64,000 nucleotides of DNA from Prosapia bicincta (Eukaryota; Arthropoda; Insecta; Hemiptera; Cercopidae): assembly GCA_036971475.1 (NCBI GenBank), contig JBAIZL010000376.1, positions 8,769,501 to 8,833,500 of the forward strand. The letters run 5' to 3'. Below, in pieces: positions 1 through 15,900 of this stretch; the first letter of the stretch is position 1, and the number at the start of each line of letters is the position of its first letter. Below the pieces are notes generated by a model. It was given only the letters and a program-made list of their open reading frames with translations, searched no databases and was not told the origin of the DNA. A program made the translations under genes and the position numbers.

Positions 1-2619
1 TTGTAAAAAAAATATATTTTTTCAACATTTCAAAATATCCTAGCAACGCTTTCATGAATTTTGTGAAAAAAATATATTTTTTCAACATTTCAAAAAGCCT
101 AGCAAAGCTTTCATGAATTTTGTGAAAAAAATATATTTTTTCAACATTTCAATATTCCTAGCAACGCTGTTATGAATAATGTGAAACAAATTTATTTTTT
201 CAACATTTCATAATGCCTAGCAACGCTTAAATGAAATTTGTAAAAAAAATATATTTGTTCAACATTTTAAAATGCCTAGCAACGCTTTCTGTAATTGTGT
301 GAAAAAAAAATATTTTTTCAACATTTCAAAATGCCTAGCAACGCTGTTATGAATAATGTGAAAAAAATTTATTTTTTCAACATTTTAAATTGCCTAGCAA
401 CGCTGTTATGAATAATTTATTTTTTTAACATTTCATATTGCCTAGCAACGCTTTCATGAATTTTGTAAACAAAACTAATTTTTTCAACATTTCAAAATGC
501 CTAGCAACGCTTTCATGAATTTTGTTAAAACAATATATTTGTTCAATATTTCAAAATGCCTAGCAACGCTTTCATGAATTTTGTAAAAAAATATATTTTT
601 CTACATTTCAAATAGCCTAGCAACGCTGTTATGAATAATGTGAAAAAAATTTATTTTTTCAACATTTCATAATGCCTAGCAACGCTTTCATGAAATTTGT
701 AAAAAAAAATATATTTGTACATTTTAAAATGCCTAGCAACGCTTTCATGAATTTTGTGAAAAAAATATATTTTTTCAACATTACAATATTCCTAGCAACA
801 CTGTTATAAATAATGTGAAAAAAATTTATTTTTTCAACATTTCATAATGCCTAGCAACGCTTTCATGAAATTTGTAAAAAAAGTATATTTTTTCAACATT
901 TCAAAATGCCTAGCAACGCCTTTATTAATTGTGTGAAAAAAATATATTTTTTCAACATTTCAAAATGCCTAGCAACGCTGTTATAATTAATGTGAAAAAC
1001 ATTTATTTTTTTAACATTTCATAATGCCTAGCAACGCTTTCATGAATTTTGTTAAAACAATATATATTTTCAATATTTCAAAATGCCTAGCAACGCTTTC
1101 ATGAATTTTGTTAAAACAATATATATTTTCAATATTTCAAATGCCTTGCAACGCTTTCATGAATTTTGTAAAAAAATATATTTTTTCAACATTTCAAAAT
1201 GCCTAGCAACGCTGTTATGAATAATGTGAAAAACATTTATTTTTTTAACATTTCATAATGGCCAGCAACGCTTGCATGAATTTTGTAAACAAAATTAATT
1301 TTTTTAATATTTCAAAATGCCTAGCAACGCTTTAATGAATTTTGTAAAGAAAATATATTTTTTCAACATTACAAAATGCCTAGCAACGCTTTCAATAATT
1401 GTGTGAAAAAATATATTTTTTCAACATTTCAAAATGCCTAGCCCTGCTGTTATGAATAATGTGAAAAAATTTATTTTTTCAACATTTTAAATTGCCTAGC
1501 AACGCTGTTATGAATATTGTGAAAAAAATTTATTTTTTCAACATTTCATATTGCCTAGCAACGCTCTTTCGAAATTTGTAAAAAAAATATATTTTTTCAA
1601 CATTTCAAAATGCCTAGCAACGCTTTCATGAATTTTGTAAACAAAATTAATTTTTTTAATATTTCAAAATGCCTAGCAACGCTTTAATGAATTTTGTAAA
1701 GAAAATATATTTTTTCAACATTTCAAAATGCCTTGCAACGCTTTCAATAATTGTGTGAAAAAAATATATTTTTTCAACATTTCAAAATGCCTAGCAACGC
1801 TGTTATGAATAATGTGAAAAACATTTTTTTTTTTAACATTTCATAATGCCTTTCAAAGCTTTCATGAATTTTGAAAACAAAATTAATTTTTTCAACATTT
1901 CAAAATGCCTAGCAACGCTTTCATGAATTTTGTAAAAAAATATATTTTTTCAACATTTTAAAATGCCTAGCAACGCTTTCACGAATTTTGTAAAGAAATT
2001 ATATTTTTTCAACATTTCAAAATGCCTAGCAACGCTGTTATGAATAATGTGAAAAACATTTATTTTTTTAACATTTCATAATGCCTAGCAACGCTTTCAT
2101 GAATTTTGTTAAAACAATATATTTTTTCAATATTTAAAAATGCCTAGCAACGCTTTCATGAATTTTGTAAAGAAAATATATTTTTTTAAAAACAATTCAA
2201 AATGCCTAGCAACGCTTTCATGAATTTTGTAAAAAAATATATTTCTTCTACATTTCAAATAGCCTAGCAACGCTGTTATGAATAATGTGAAAAAAATTTA
2301 TTTTTTCAACATTTCGTAATGCCTAGCAACGCTTTCATGAAATTTGTATAAAAAAGTATATTTTTTTAACATTTCAAAATGCCTAGCAACGCTTTTATTA
2401 ATTGTGTGAAAAAAATATATTTTTTCAACATTTCAAAATGCCTAGCAACGCTTTCATGAACTTTGTGAAAAAAATATATTTTTTCAACATTTCAAAAAGC
2501 CTAGCAACGCTTTCATGAATTTTGTGAAAAAAATATATTTTTTCAACATTTCAATATTCCTAGCAACGCTGTTATGAATAATGTGAAAAACATTTATTTT
2601 TTTAACATTTCATAATGCC

Positions 2620-3505
2620 TAGCAACGCTTTCATGAATTTTGTAAAGAAAATATACTTTTTTAAAAACATTTCAAAATGCCTAGCAACGCTTTCATGAAT
2701 TTTGTAAAAAAATATATTTTTTTTTAACATTTTAAAATGCCTAGCAACGCTTTCAATAATTGTGTGAAAAAAATATATTTTTTCAACATTTCAAAATGCC
2801 TAGCACTACGGTTATGAATAATGATAAAAAAATTTATTTTTTCAACATTTCATATTGCCTAGCAACGCTCTTTCGAAATTTGTGAAAAAAATATATTTTT
2901 TCAACATTTCAAAATGCCTAGCAACGCTTTCATGAATTTTGTAAAAATATATATCTTTTCAACATTTTAAAATGCCTAGCAACGCTTTCAATAATTGTGT
3001 GAAAAAAATATATTTTTTCAACATTTCAAAATGCCTAGCACTGCTGTTATGAATAATGTGAAAAAAAAATTATTTTTTTAACACTTTAAATTGCCTAGCA
3101 ACGCTGTTATGAATAATGTGAAACAAATTTATTTTTTCAACATTTCATAATGCCTAGCAACGCTTCCATGAAATTTGTAAAAAAAATATATTTGTTCAAC
3201 ATTTTAAAATGCCTAGCAACGCTTTCTGTAATTGTGTGAAAAAAAAATATTTTTTCAACATTTCAAAATGCCTAGCAACGCTGTTATGAATAATGTGAAA
3301 AAAATTTATTTTTTTTACATTTCATAATGCCTAGCAACGCTTTCATGAATTTTGTAAACAAAATTGATTTTTTCAACATTTCAAAATGCCTAACAACGCT
3401 TTCATGAATTTTGTAAAAAAATATATTTTTTGTACATTTCAAATAGCCTAGCAACGCTGTTATGAATAATGTGAAAAAAATTTATTTTTTCAACATTTCA
3501 TAATG
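2620..3505 (+). repeat. Sat1 long-range duplicated block (further copies near 8.06-8.95 kb and 16.5-17.2 kb)
   Basis: The unusual core TAGCACTACGGTTATG lies at 2801 and 8241 (5440 bp apart), and a near-identical form lies at about 16.66 kb. In all three places it is followed by the same ordered set of rare variants: a CTTTCGAAATTTGTG monomer, a TAGCACTGCTG monomer, an ACACTTTAAATTGCC monomer and a GTGAAACAAATTT monomer. The first two blocks diverge at about 3505 and 8945. This shows segmental amplification on top of the 59-bp repeat. Confidence 0.75.
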
Positions 3506-6500
3506 CCAAGCAACGCTTTCATGAAATTTATAAAAAAAATATATTTGTACAACATTTTAAAATGCCTAGCAACTCTTACATGAATTTTGTGAGAAAAATT
3601 AATTTTTTTACATTTCAAAATGCCTAGCAACTCTGTTATAATTAATGTGAAAAACATTTATTTTTTCAACATTTCATTATGCCTAGCAACGCTTTCATGA
3701 AATTTGTAAAAAAAATATATTTTTTCAACATTTTAAAATGCTTAGCAACGCTTTCAATAATTGTGTGAAAAAAATATATTTTTTCAACATTTCAAAATGC
3801 CAAGCAACGCTGTTATGAATAATGTGAAACAAATTTATTTTTTCAACATTTCATAATGCCTAGCAACGCTTCCATGAAATTTGTAAAAAAAATATATTTG
3901 TTCAACATATTAAAATGCCTAGCAACGCTTTCTGTAATTGTGTGAAAAAAAATATTTTTTCAACATTTCAAAATGCCTAGCAACGCTGTTATGAATAATG
4001 TGAAAAAAATTTATTTTTTTACATATCATATTGCCTAGCAACGCTTTCATCAATTTTGTAAACAAAATTAATTTTTTCAACATTTCAAAATGCCTAGCAA
4101 CGCTTTCATGAAATTTGTAAAAAAAAGTATGTTTTTTCAACATTTGAAAAATGCCTAGCAACGCTTTTATTAATTGTGTGAAAAATTATATTTTTTCAAC
4201 ATTTCAAAATGCCTAGCAACGCTGTTATGAATAATGTGAAAAACATTTATTTTTTTCACATTTCATAATGCCTAGCAACGATTTCATGAATTTTGTAAAC
4301 AAAATTAATTATTTCAATATTTTAAAATTCCTAGCAACGCTTTAATGAATTTTGTAAAGAAAATATATTTTTTCAACATTTTAAATTGCCTAGCAACGCT
4401 GTTATGAATAATGTGAAAAAAATTTATCTTTTCAACATTTCATATTGCCTAGCAACGCTCTTTCGAAATTTGTAAAAAAAATATATTTTTTCAACATTTC
4501 AAAATGCCTAGCAACGCTTTCATGAATTTTGTGAAAAAAATATATTTTTTCAATATTTCAAAAAGCCTAGCAACGCTGTTATGAATAATGTGAAAAAAAT
4601 TTATTTTTTCAACATTTCATAATGCCTAGCCACGCTTTCATGAAATTTGTAAAAAAAAATATATTTGTTCAACATTTTAAATTGCCTAGCAACGCTTTCA
4701 ATAATTGTGTAAAAAAATATATTTTTTCAACATTTCAAAATGCCTAGCAACGCTGTTATGAATAATGTGAAAAACATTTATTTTTTTAACATTTCATAAT
4801 GCCTAGCAACGCTTTCATGAATTTTGTTAAAACAATATATTTTTTCAATATTTAAAAATGCCTAGCAACGCTTTCATGAATTTTGTAAAGAAAATATATT
4901 TCTTCTACATTTCAAATAGCCTAGCAACGCTGTTATGAATAATGTGAAAAAAAAATATTTTTTCAACATTTCGTAATGCCTAGCAACGCTTTCATGAAAT
5001 TTGTAAAAAAAAGTATATTTTTTTAACATTTCAAAATGCCTAGCAACGCTTTTATTAATTGTGTGAAAAAAATATATTTTTTCAACATTTCAAAATGCCT
5101 AGCAAAGTTGTTATGAATAATGTGAAAAAAATTTATTTTTTCAATATTTTAAATTGCCTAGCAATGCTGTTATGAATAATTTATTTTTTCAACATTTCAT
5201 ATTGCCTAGCAACGCTCTTACGAAATTTGTAAAAAAAATATATTTTTTCAACATTTCAAAATGCCTAGCAACGCTTTCATGAATTTTGTGAAAAAAATAT
5301 ATTTTTTCAACATTTCAAAAAGCCTAGCAACGCTGTTATGAATAATGTGAAAAAAATTTATTTTTTCAACATTTCATAATGCCTAGCCATGCTTTCATGA
5401 AATTTGTAAAAAAAAATATATTTGTTCAACATTTTAAATTGCCTACCAACGCTTTCAATAATTGTGTGAAAAAAATATATTTTTTCAACATTTCAAAATG
5501 CCTAGCAACGCTGTTATGAATAATGTGAAAAAAATTTATTTTTTCAACATTTCGTAATGCCTAGCAACGCTTTCATGAAATTTGTAAAAAAAAGTATATT
5601 TTTTTAACATTTCAAAATGCCTAGCAACGGTTTTATTAATTGTGTGAAAAAAATATATTTTTTCAACATTTCAAAATGCCTAGCAACGTTGTTATGAATA
5701 ATGTGAAAAAAATTTATTTTTCCAACATTTTAAATTGCCTAGCAACGCTGTTATGAATAATTTATTTTTTCAACATTTCATATTGCCTAGCAACGCTCTT
5801 TCGAAATTTGTAAAAAAAATATATTTTTTCAACATTACAATATTCCTAGCAACGCTGTTATAAATAATGTGAAAAAAATTTATTTTTTCAACATTTCATA
5901 ATGCCTAGCAACGCTTTCATGAAATTTGTAAAAAAAGTATATTTTTTCAACATTTCAAAATGCTTAGCAACGCCTTTATTAATTGTGTGAAAAAAATATA
6001 TTTTTTCAACATTTCAAAATGCCTAGCAACGCTGTTATAATTAATGTGAAAAACATTTATTTTTTTAACATTTCATAATGCCTAGCAACGCTTTCATGAA
6101 TTTTGTTAAAACAATATATATTTTCAATATTTCAAAATGCCTAGCAACGCTTTCATGAATTTTGTTAAAACAATATATATTTTCAATATTTCAAATGCCT
6201 AGCAATGCTTTCATGAATTTTGTAAAAAAATATATTTTTTCTACATTTCAAATAGCTGTTATGAATAATGTGAAAAAAATTTATTTTTTCAACAATTCAT
6301 AATGCCTAGCAACGCTTTTATTAATTGTGTGAAAAAAATATATTCTTTCAACATTTCAAAATGCCTAGCAACGCTGTTATGAATAATGTGATAAACATTT
6401 ATTTTTTTAACATTTCATAATGCCCAGCAACGCTTTCATGAATTTTGTAAAAAAATTAATTTTTTTAATATTTCAAAATGCCTATCAACGCTTTAATGAA

Positions 6501-9420
6501 TTTTGTAAAGAAAATATACTTTTTCAACATTTCAAAATGCCTAGCAACGCTTTCAATAATTGTGTGAAAAAATATATTTTTTCAACATTTCAAAATGCCT
6601 AGCCCCGCTGTTATGAATATTGTGAAAAAATTTATTTTTTCAACATTTTAAATTGCCTAGCAACGCTGTTATGAATATTGTGAAAAAAATTTATTTTTTC
6701 AACATTTCATATTGCCTAGCAACGCTCTTTCGAAATTTGTAAAAAAAATATATTTTTTCAACATTACAAAATGCCTAGCAACGCTTTCATGAATTTTGTA
6801 AAAAAATATATTTTTTCTACATTTCAAATAGCCTAGCAACGCTGTTATGAATAATGTGAAAAAAATTTATTTTTTCAACATTTCATAATGCCTAGCAACG
6901 CTTTCATGAAATTTGTATAAAAAAGTATATTTTTTTAACATTTCAAAATGCCTAGCAACGCTTTTATTAATTGTGTGAAAAAAATATATTTTTTCAACAT
7001 TTCAAAATGCCTAGCAACGTTGTTATGAATAATGTGAAAAAAATTTATTTTTTCAACATTTTAAATTGCCTAGCAACGCTGTTATGAATAATTTATTTTT
7101 TCAACATTTCATATTGCCTAGCAACGCTCTTTCGAATTTTGTAAAAAAAATATATTTTTTCAACATTTCAAAATGCCTAGCAACGCTTTCATGAACTTTG
7201 TGAAAAAAATATATTTTTTCAACATTTCAAAAAGCCTAGCAACGCTTTCATGAATTTTGTGAAAAAAATATATTTTTTCAACATTTCAAAATGCCTAGCA
7301 ACGCTGTTATGAATAATGTGAAAAACATTTATTTTTTTAACATTTCATAATGCCTTTCAAAGCTTTCATGAATTTTGAAAACAAAATTAATTTTTTCAAC
7401 ATTTCAAAATGCCTTGCAACGCTTTCATGAATTTTGTAAAAAAATATATTTTTTCAACATTTTAAAATGCCTAGCAACGCTTTCACGAATTTTGTAAAGA
7501 AATTATATTTTTTCAACATTTCAAAATGCCTAGCAACGCTGTTATGAATAATGTGAAAAACATTTATTTTTTTAACATTTCATAATGCCTAGCAACGCTT
7601 TCATGAATTTTGTTAAAACAATATATTTTTTCAATATTTAAAAATGCCTAGCAACGCTTTCATGAATTTTGTAAAGAAAATATATTTTTTTAAAAACAAT
7701 TCAAAATGCCTAGCAACGCTTTCATGAATTTTGTAAAGAAAATATATTTTTTTAAAAACATTTCAAAATGCCTAGCAACGCTTTCATGAATTTTGTAAAA
7801 AAATATATTTTTTCAACACTTTAAAATGCCTAGCAACGCTTTCACGAATTTTGTAAAAAAATTATATTTTTTCAACATTTCAATATTTCTAGCAACGCTT
7901 TCATGAATTTTGTGAGAAAAATTAATTTTTTCATCATTTCAAAATGCCTAGCAACGTTGTTATAAATAATGTGAAAACAATTTATTTTTTCACATTTCAT
8001 AATGCCTAGCAACGCTTTCATGAATTTTGTAAACAAAATAATTTTTTTAATATTTCAAAATGACTAGCAATGCTTTAATGAATTTTGTAAAGAAAATATA
8101 TTTTTTCAACATTTCAAAATGCCTAGCAACGCTTTCATGAATTTTGTAAAAAAATATATTTTTTCAACATTTTAAAATGCCTAGCAACGCTTTCAATAAT
8201 TGTGTGAAAAAAATATATTTTTTCAACATTTCAAAATGCCTAGCACTACGGTTATGAATAATGATAAAAAAATTTATTTTTTCAACATTTCATATTGCCT
8301 AGCAACGCTCTTTCGAAATTTGTGAAAAAAATATATTTTTTCAACATTTCAAAATGCCTAGCAACGCTTTCATGAATTTTGTAAAAAAATATATTTTTTC
8401 AACATTTTAAAATGCCTAGCAACGCTTTCAATAATTGTGTGAAAAAAATATATTTTTTCAACATTTCAAAATGCCTAGCACTGCTGTTATGAATAATGTG
8501 AAAAAAAAATTATTTTTTTAACACTTTAAATTGCCTAGCAACGCTGTTATGAATAATGTGAAACAAATTTATTTTTTCAACATTTCATAATGCCTAGCAA
8601 CGCTTCCATGAAATTTGTAAAAAAAATATATTTGTTCAACATTTTAAAATGCCTAGCAACGCTTTCTGTAATTGTGTGAAAAAAAAATATTTTTTCAACA
8701 TTTAAAAATGCCTAGCAACGCTGTTATGAATAATGTGAAAAAAATTTATTTTTTTTACATTTCATAATGCCTAGCAACGCTTTCATGAATTTTGTAAACA
8801 AAATTGATTTTTTCAACATTTCAAAATGCCTAACAACGCTTTCATGAATTTTGTAAAAAAATATATTTTTTGTACATTTCAAATAGCCTAGCAACGCTGT
8901 TATGAATAATGTGAAAAAAATTTATTTTTTCAACATTTCATAATGCCTAGCCACGCTTTCATGAAATTTGTAAAAAAAAATATATTTGTTCAACATTTTA
9001 AATTGCCTAGCAACGCTTTCAATAATTGTGTAAAAAAATATATTTTTTCAACATTTCAAAATGCCTAGCAACGCTGTTATGAATAATGTGAAAAACATTT
9101 ATTTTTTTAACATTTCATAATGCCTAGCAACGCTTTCATGAATTTTGTTAAAACAATATATTTTTTCAATATTTAAAAATGCCTAGCAACGCTTTCATGA
9201 ATTTTGTAAAGAAAATATATTTCTTCTACATTTCAAATAGCCTAGCAACGCTGTTATGAATAATGTGAAAAAAAAATATTTTTTCAACATTTCGTAATGC
9301 CTAGCAACGCTTTCATGAAATTTGTAAAAAAAAGTATATTTTTTTAACATTTCAAAATGCCTAGCAACGCTTTTATTAATTGTGTGAAAAAAATATATTT
9401 TTTCAACATTTCAAAATGCC

Positions 9421-12400
9421 TAGCAAAGTTGTTATGAATAATGTGAAAAAAATTTATTTTTTCAATATTTTAAATTGCCTAGCAATGCTGTTATGAATAA
9501 TTTATTTTTTCAACATTTCATATTGCCTAGCAACGCTCTTACGAAATTTGTAAAAAAAATATATTTTTTCAACATTTCAAAATGCCTAGCAACGCTTTCA
9601 TGAATTTTGTGAAAAAAATATATTTTTTCAACATTTCAAAAAGCCTAGCAACGCTGTTATGAATAATGTGAAAAAAATTTATTTTTTCAACATTTCATAA
9701 TGCCTAGCCACGCTTTCATGAAATTTGTAAAAAAAAATATATTTGTTCAACATTTTAAATTGCCTACCAACGCTTTCAATAATTGTGTGAAAAAAATATA
9801 TTTTTTCAACATTTCAAAATGCCTAGCAACGCTGTTATGAATAATGTGAAAAACATTTATTTTTTTAACATTTCATAATGCCTAGCAACGCTTTCATGAA
9901 TTTTGTTAAAACAATATATTTTTTCAATATTTAAAAATGCCTAGCAACGCTTTCATGAATTTTGTAAAGAAAATATATTTTTTTAAAAACATTTCAAAAT
10001 GCGTAGCAACGCTTTCATGAATTTTGTAAAAAAATATATTTCTTCTACATTTCAAATAGCCTAGCAACGCTGTTATGAATAATGTGAAAAAAATTTATTT
10101 TTTCAACATTTCGTAATGCCTAGCAACGCTTTCATGAAATTTGTAAAAAAAAGTATATTTTTTTAACATTTCAAAATGCCTAGCAACGCTTTTATTAATT
10201 GTGTGAAAAAAATATATTTTTTCAACATTTCAAAATGCCTAGCAACGTTGTTATGAATAATGTGAAAAAAATTTATTTTTTCAACATTTTAAATTGCCTA
10301 GCAACGCTGTTATGAATAATTTATTTTTTCAACATTTCATATTGCCTAGCAACGCTCTTTCGAAATTTGTAAAAAAAATATATTTTTTCAACATTTCAAA
10401 ATGCCTAGCAACGCTTTCATGAATTTTGTGAAAAAAATATATTTTTTCAACATTTCATAATGCCTAGCCACGCTTTCATGAAATTTGTAAAAAAAAATAT
10501 ATTTGTTCAACATTTTAAATTGCCTACCAACGCTTTCAATAAGTGTGTGAAAAAAATATATTTTTTCAACATTTCAAAATGCCTAGCAACGCTGTTATGA
10601 ATAATGTGAAAAACATTTATTTTTTTTAACATTTCATAATGCCTAGCAACGCTTTCATGAATTTTGTTAAAACAATATATTTTTTCAATATTTAAAAATG
10701 CCTAGCAACGCTTTCATGAATTTTGTAAAGAAAATATATTTTTTTTTAAACATTTCAAAATGCCTAGCAACGCTTTCATGACTTTTGTAAAAAAATATAT
10801 TTCTTCTACATTTCAAATAGCCTAGCAACGCTGTTATGAATAATGTGAAAAAAATTTATTTTTTCAACATTTTAAATTGCCTAGCAACGCTGTTATGAAT
10901 AATGTGAAAAACATTTATTTTTTTTAACATTTCATAATGCCTAGCAACGCTTTCATGAATTTTGTTAAAACAATATATTTTTTCAATATTTAAAAATGCC
11001 TAGCAACGCTTTCATGAATTTTGTAAAGAAAATATATTTTTTTTAAAACATTTCAAAATGCCTAGCAACGCTTTCATGAAATTTGTAAAAAAAAGTATAT
11101 TTTTTTAACATTTCAAAATGCCTAGCAACGCTTTTATTAATTGTGTGAAAAAAATATATTTTTTCAACATTTCAAAATGCCTAGCAAAGTTGTTATGAAT
11201 AATGTGAAAAAAATTTATTTTTTCAATATTTTAAATTGCCTAGCAATGCTGTTATGAATAATTTATTTTTTCAACATTTCATATTGCCTAGCAACGCTCT
11301 TACGAAATTTGTAAAAAAAATATATTTTTTCAACATTTCAAAATGCCTAGCAACGCTTTCATGAATTTTGTGAAAAAAATATATTTTTTCAACATTTCAA
11401 AAAGCCTAGCAACGCTGTTATGAATAATGTGAAAAAAATTTATTTTTTCAACATTTCATAATGCCTAGCCACGCTTTCATGAAATTTGTAAAAAAAAATA
11501 TATTTGTTCAACATTTTAAATTGCCTACCAACGCTTTCAATAATTGTGTGAAAAAAATATATTTTTTCAACATTTCAAAATGCCTAGCAACGCTGTTATG
11601 AATAATGTGAAAAACATTTATTTTTTTTAACATTTCATAATGCCTAGCAACGCTTTCATGAATTTTGTTAAAACAATATATTTTTTCAATATTTAAAAAT
11701 GCCTAGCAACGCTTTCATGAATTTTGTAAAGAAAATATATTTTTTTAAAAACATTTCAAAATGCCTAGCAACGCTTTCATGAATTTTGTAAAAAAATATA
11801 TTTCTTCTACATTTCAAATAGCCTAGCAACGCTGTTATGAATAATGTGAAAAAAATTTATTTTTTCAACATTTCGTAATGCCTAGCAACGCTTTCATGAA
11901 ATTTGTAAAAAAAAGTATATTTTTTTAACATTTCAAAATGCCTAGCAACGCTTTTATTAATTGTGTGAAAAAAATATATTTTTTCAACATTTCAAAATGC
12001 CTAGCAACGTTGTTATGAATAATGTGAAAAAAATTTATTTTTTCAACATTTTAAATTGCCTAGCAACGCTGTTATGAATAATTTATTTTTTCAACATTTC
12101 ATATTGCCTAGCAACGCTCTTTCGAAATTTGTAAAAAAAATATATTTTTTCAACATTTCAAAATGCCTAGCAACGCTTTCATGAATTTTGTGAAAAAAAT
12201 ATATTTTTTCAACATTTCATAATGCCTAGCCACGCTTTCATGAAATTTGTAAAAAAAATATATTTGTTCAACATTTTAAATTGCCTACCAACGCTTTCAA
12301 TAATTGTGTGAAAAAAATATATTTTTTCAACATTTCAAAATGCCTAGCAACGCTGTTATGAATAATGTGAAAAACATTTATTTTTTTTAACATTTCATAA

Positions 12401-12940
12401 TGCCTAGCAACGCTTTCATGAATTTTGTTAAAACAATATATTTTTTCAATATTTAAAAATGCCTAGCAACGCTTTCATGAATTTTGTAAAGAAAATATAT
12501 TTTTTTTAAAACATTTCAAAATGCCTAGCAACGCTTTCATGAATTTTGTAAAAAAATATATTTCTTCTACATTTCATATTGCCTAGCAACGCTCTTTCGA
12601 AATTTGTAAAAAAAATATATTTTTTCAACATTTCAAAATGCCTAGCAACGCTTTCATGAATTTTGTGAAAAAAATATATTTTTTCAACATTTCAAAAAGC
12701 CTAGCAACGCTTTCATGAATTTTGTGAAAAAAATATATTTTTTCAACATTTCAATATTCCTAGCAACGCTGTTATGAATAATGTGAAACAAATTTATTTT
12801 TTCAACATTTCATAATGCCTAGCAACGCTTCCATGAAATTTGTAAAAAAAATATATTTGTTCAACATTTTAAAATGCCTAGCAACGCTTTCTGTAATTGT
12901 GTGAAAAAAAAATATTTTTTCAATATTTCAAAATGCCTAG
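9421..12940 (+). repeat. Sat1 higher-order repeat, about 1.76-kb unit in tandem
   Basis: Rare monomer variants recur about 1760 bp apart. TAGCAAAGTT occurs at 9421 and 11182. The variant TACCAACGCTTTCAATAA, or a one-base relative of it, occurs near 9765, 10525, 11525 and 12285. This is about 30 monomers per unit. The same TAGCAAAGTT block also occurs at 5100, and GCCTAGCCAC occurs at 4624 and 8944, giving an older 4.32-kb shift. The unit limits are approximate because they were read by eye. Confidence 0.75.
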
Positions 12941-15900
12941 CAACGCTGTTATGAATAATGTGAAAAAAATTTATTTTTTCAACATTTTAAATTGCCTAGC
13001 AACGCTGTTATGAATAATTTATTTTTTTAACATTTCATATTGCCTAGCAACGCTTTCATGAATTTTGTAAACAAAACTAATTTTTTCAACATTTCAAAAT
13101 GCCTAGCAACGCTTTCATGAATTTTGTTAAAACAATATATTTTTTCAATATTTCAAAATGCCTAGCAACGATTTCATGAATTTTGTAAAAAAATATATTT
13201 TTTCTACATTTCAAATAGCCTAGCAACGCTGTTATGAATAATGTGAAAAAAATTTATTTTTTCAACATTTCATAATGCCTAGCAACGCTTTCATGAAATT
13301 TGTAAAAAAAATATATTTGTACATTTTAAAATGCCTAGCAACGCTTTCATGAATTTTATGAAAAAAATATTTTTTTTAACATTACAATATTCCTAGCAAC
13401 GCTGTTATAAATAATGTGAAAAAAATTTATTTTTTCAATATTTCATAATGCCTAGCAACGCTTTCATGAAAATTGTAAAAAAAGTATATTTTTTCAACAT
13501 TTCAAAATGCTTAGCAACGCCTTTATTAATTGTGTGAAAAAAATATATTTTTTCAACATTTCAAAATGCCTAGCAACGCTGTTATAATTAATGTGAAAAA
13601 CATTTATTTTTTTAACATTTCATAATGCCTAGCAACGCTTTCATGAATTTTGTTAAAACAATATATATTTTCAATATTTCAAAATGCCTAGCAACGCTTT
13701 CATGAATTTTGTTAAAACAATATATATTTTCAATATTTCAAATGCCTAGCAACGCTTTCATGAATTTTGTAAAAAAATATATTTTTTCTACATTTCAAAT
13801 AGCTGTTATGAATAATGTGAAAAAAATTTATTTTTTCAACAATTCATAATGCCTAGCAACGCTTTCATGAAATTTGTAAAAAAAATTATATTTTTTTAAC
13901 ATTTCAAAATGCCTAGCAACGCTTTTATTAATTGTGTGAAAAAAATATATTCTTTCAACATTTCAAAATGCCTAGCAACGCTGTTATGAATAATGTGAAA
14001 AACATTTATTTTTTTAACATTTCATAATGCCCAGCAACGCTTTCATGAATTTTGTAAAAAAATTAATTTTTTTAATATTTCAAAATGCCTAGCAACGCTT
14101 TAATGAATTTTGTAAAGAAAATATACTTCTTCAACATTTCAAAATGCCTAGCAACGCTTTCAATAATTGTGTGAAAAAATATATTTTTTCAACATTTCAA
14201 AATGCCTAGCCCCGCTGTTATGAATAATGTGAAAAAATTTATTTTTTCAACATTTTAAATTGCCTAGCAACGCTGTTATGAATATTGTAAAAAAAATTTA
14301 TTTTTTCAACATTTCATATTGCCTAGCAACGCTCTTTCGAAATTTGTAAAAAAAATATATTTTTTCAACATTTCAAAATGCCTAGCAACGCTTTCATGAA
14401 TTTTGTAAAAAAATATATTTTTTCTACATTTCAAATAGCCTAGCAACGCTGTTATGAATAATGTGAAAAAAATTTATTTTTTCAACATTTCATAATGCCT
14501 AGCAAAGCTTTCATGAAATTTGTAAAAAAAAGTATATTTTTTTAACATTTCAAAATGTCTAGCAACGCTTTTATTAATTTTGTGAGAAAAATATATTTCT
14601 TCAACATTTCAAAATGCCTAGCAACGCTGTTATGAATAATGTGAAAAACATTTATTTTTTTAACATTTCATAATGCCTAGCAACGCTTTCATGAATTTTG
14701 TAAACAAAATTAATTTTTTTAATATTTCAAAATGCCTAGCAACGCTTTAATGAATTTTGTAAAGAAAATATATTTTTTCAACATTTCAAAATGCCTTGCA
14801 ACGCTTTCAATAATTGTGTGAAAAAAATATATTTTTTCAACATTTCAAAATGCCTAGCAACGCTGTTATGAATAATGTGAAAAACATTTATTTTTTTAAC
14901 ATTTCATAATGCCTTTCAAAGCTTTCATGAATTTTGAAAACAAAATTAATTTTTTCAACATTTCAAAATGCCTAGCAACGCTTTCATGAATTTTGTAAAA
15001 AAATATATTTTTTCAACATTTTAAAATGCCTAGCAACGCTTTCACGAATTTTGTAAAGAAATTATATTTTTTCAACATTTCAAAATGCCTAGCAACGCTG
15101 TTATGAATAATGTGAAAAACATTCATTTTTTTAACATTTCATAATGCCTAGCAACGCTTTCATGAATTTTGTTAAACAATATATTTTTTCAATATTTAAA
15201 AATGCCTAGCAACGCTTTCATGAATTTTGTAAAGAAAATATATTTTTTTAAAAACATTTCAAAATGCCTAGCAACGCTTTCATGAATTTTGTAAAAAAAT
15301 ATATTTCTTCTACATTTCAAATAGCCTAGCAACGCTGTTATGAATAATGTGAAAAAAATTTATTTTTTCAACATTTCGTAATGCTTAGCAACGCTTTCAT
15401 GAAATTTGTATAAAAAAGTATATTTTTTTAACATTTCAAAATGCCTAGCAACGCTTTTATTAATTGTGTGAAAAAAATATATTTTTTCAACATTTCAAAA
15501 TACCTAGCAACGTTGTTATGAATAATGTGAAAAAAATTTATTTTTTCAACATTTTAAATTGCCTAGCAACGCTGTTATGAATAATTTATTTTTTCAACAT
15601 TTCATATTGCCTAGCAACGCTCTATCGAAATTTGTAAAAAAAATATATTTTTTCAACATTTCAAAATGCCTAGCAACGCTTTCATGAATTTTGTGAAAAA
15701 AATATATTTTTTCAACATTTCAAAAAGCCTAGCAACGCTGTTATGAATAATGTGAAAAAAATTTATTTTTTCAACATTTCATAATGCCTAGCCATGCTTT
15801 CATGAAATTTGTAAAAAAAAATATATTTGTTCAACATTTTAAATTGCCTAGCAACGCTTTCAATAATTGTGTGAAAAAAATATATTTTTTCAACATTTCA

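Noticed and set aside
3919..4161. 80-codon minus-strand open frame and similar ones elsewhere in both Sat1 arrays
   Set aside because: They are repeats of a Sat1 monomer translation (MLKK, HESVARHFEMLKK and complements). They arise because some neighbouring monomers keep frame, and nothing suggests a protein.
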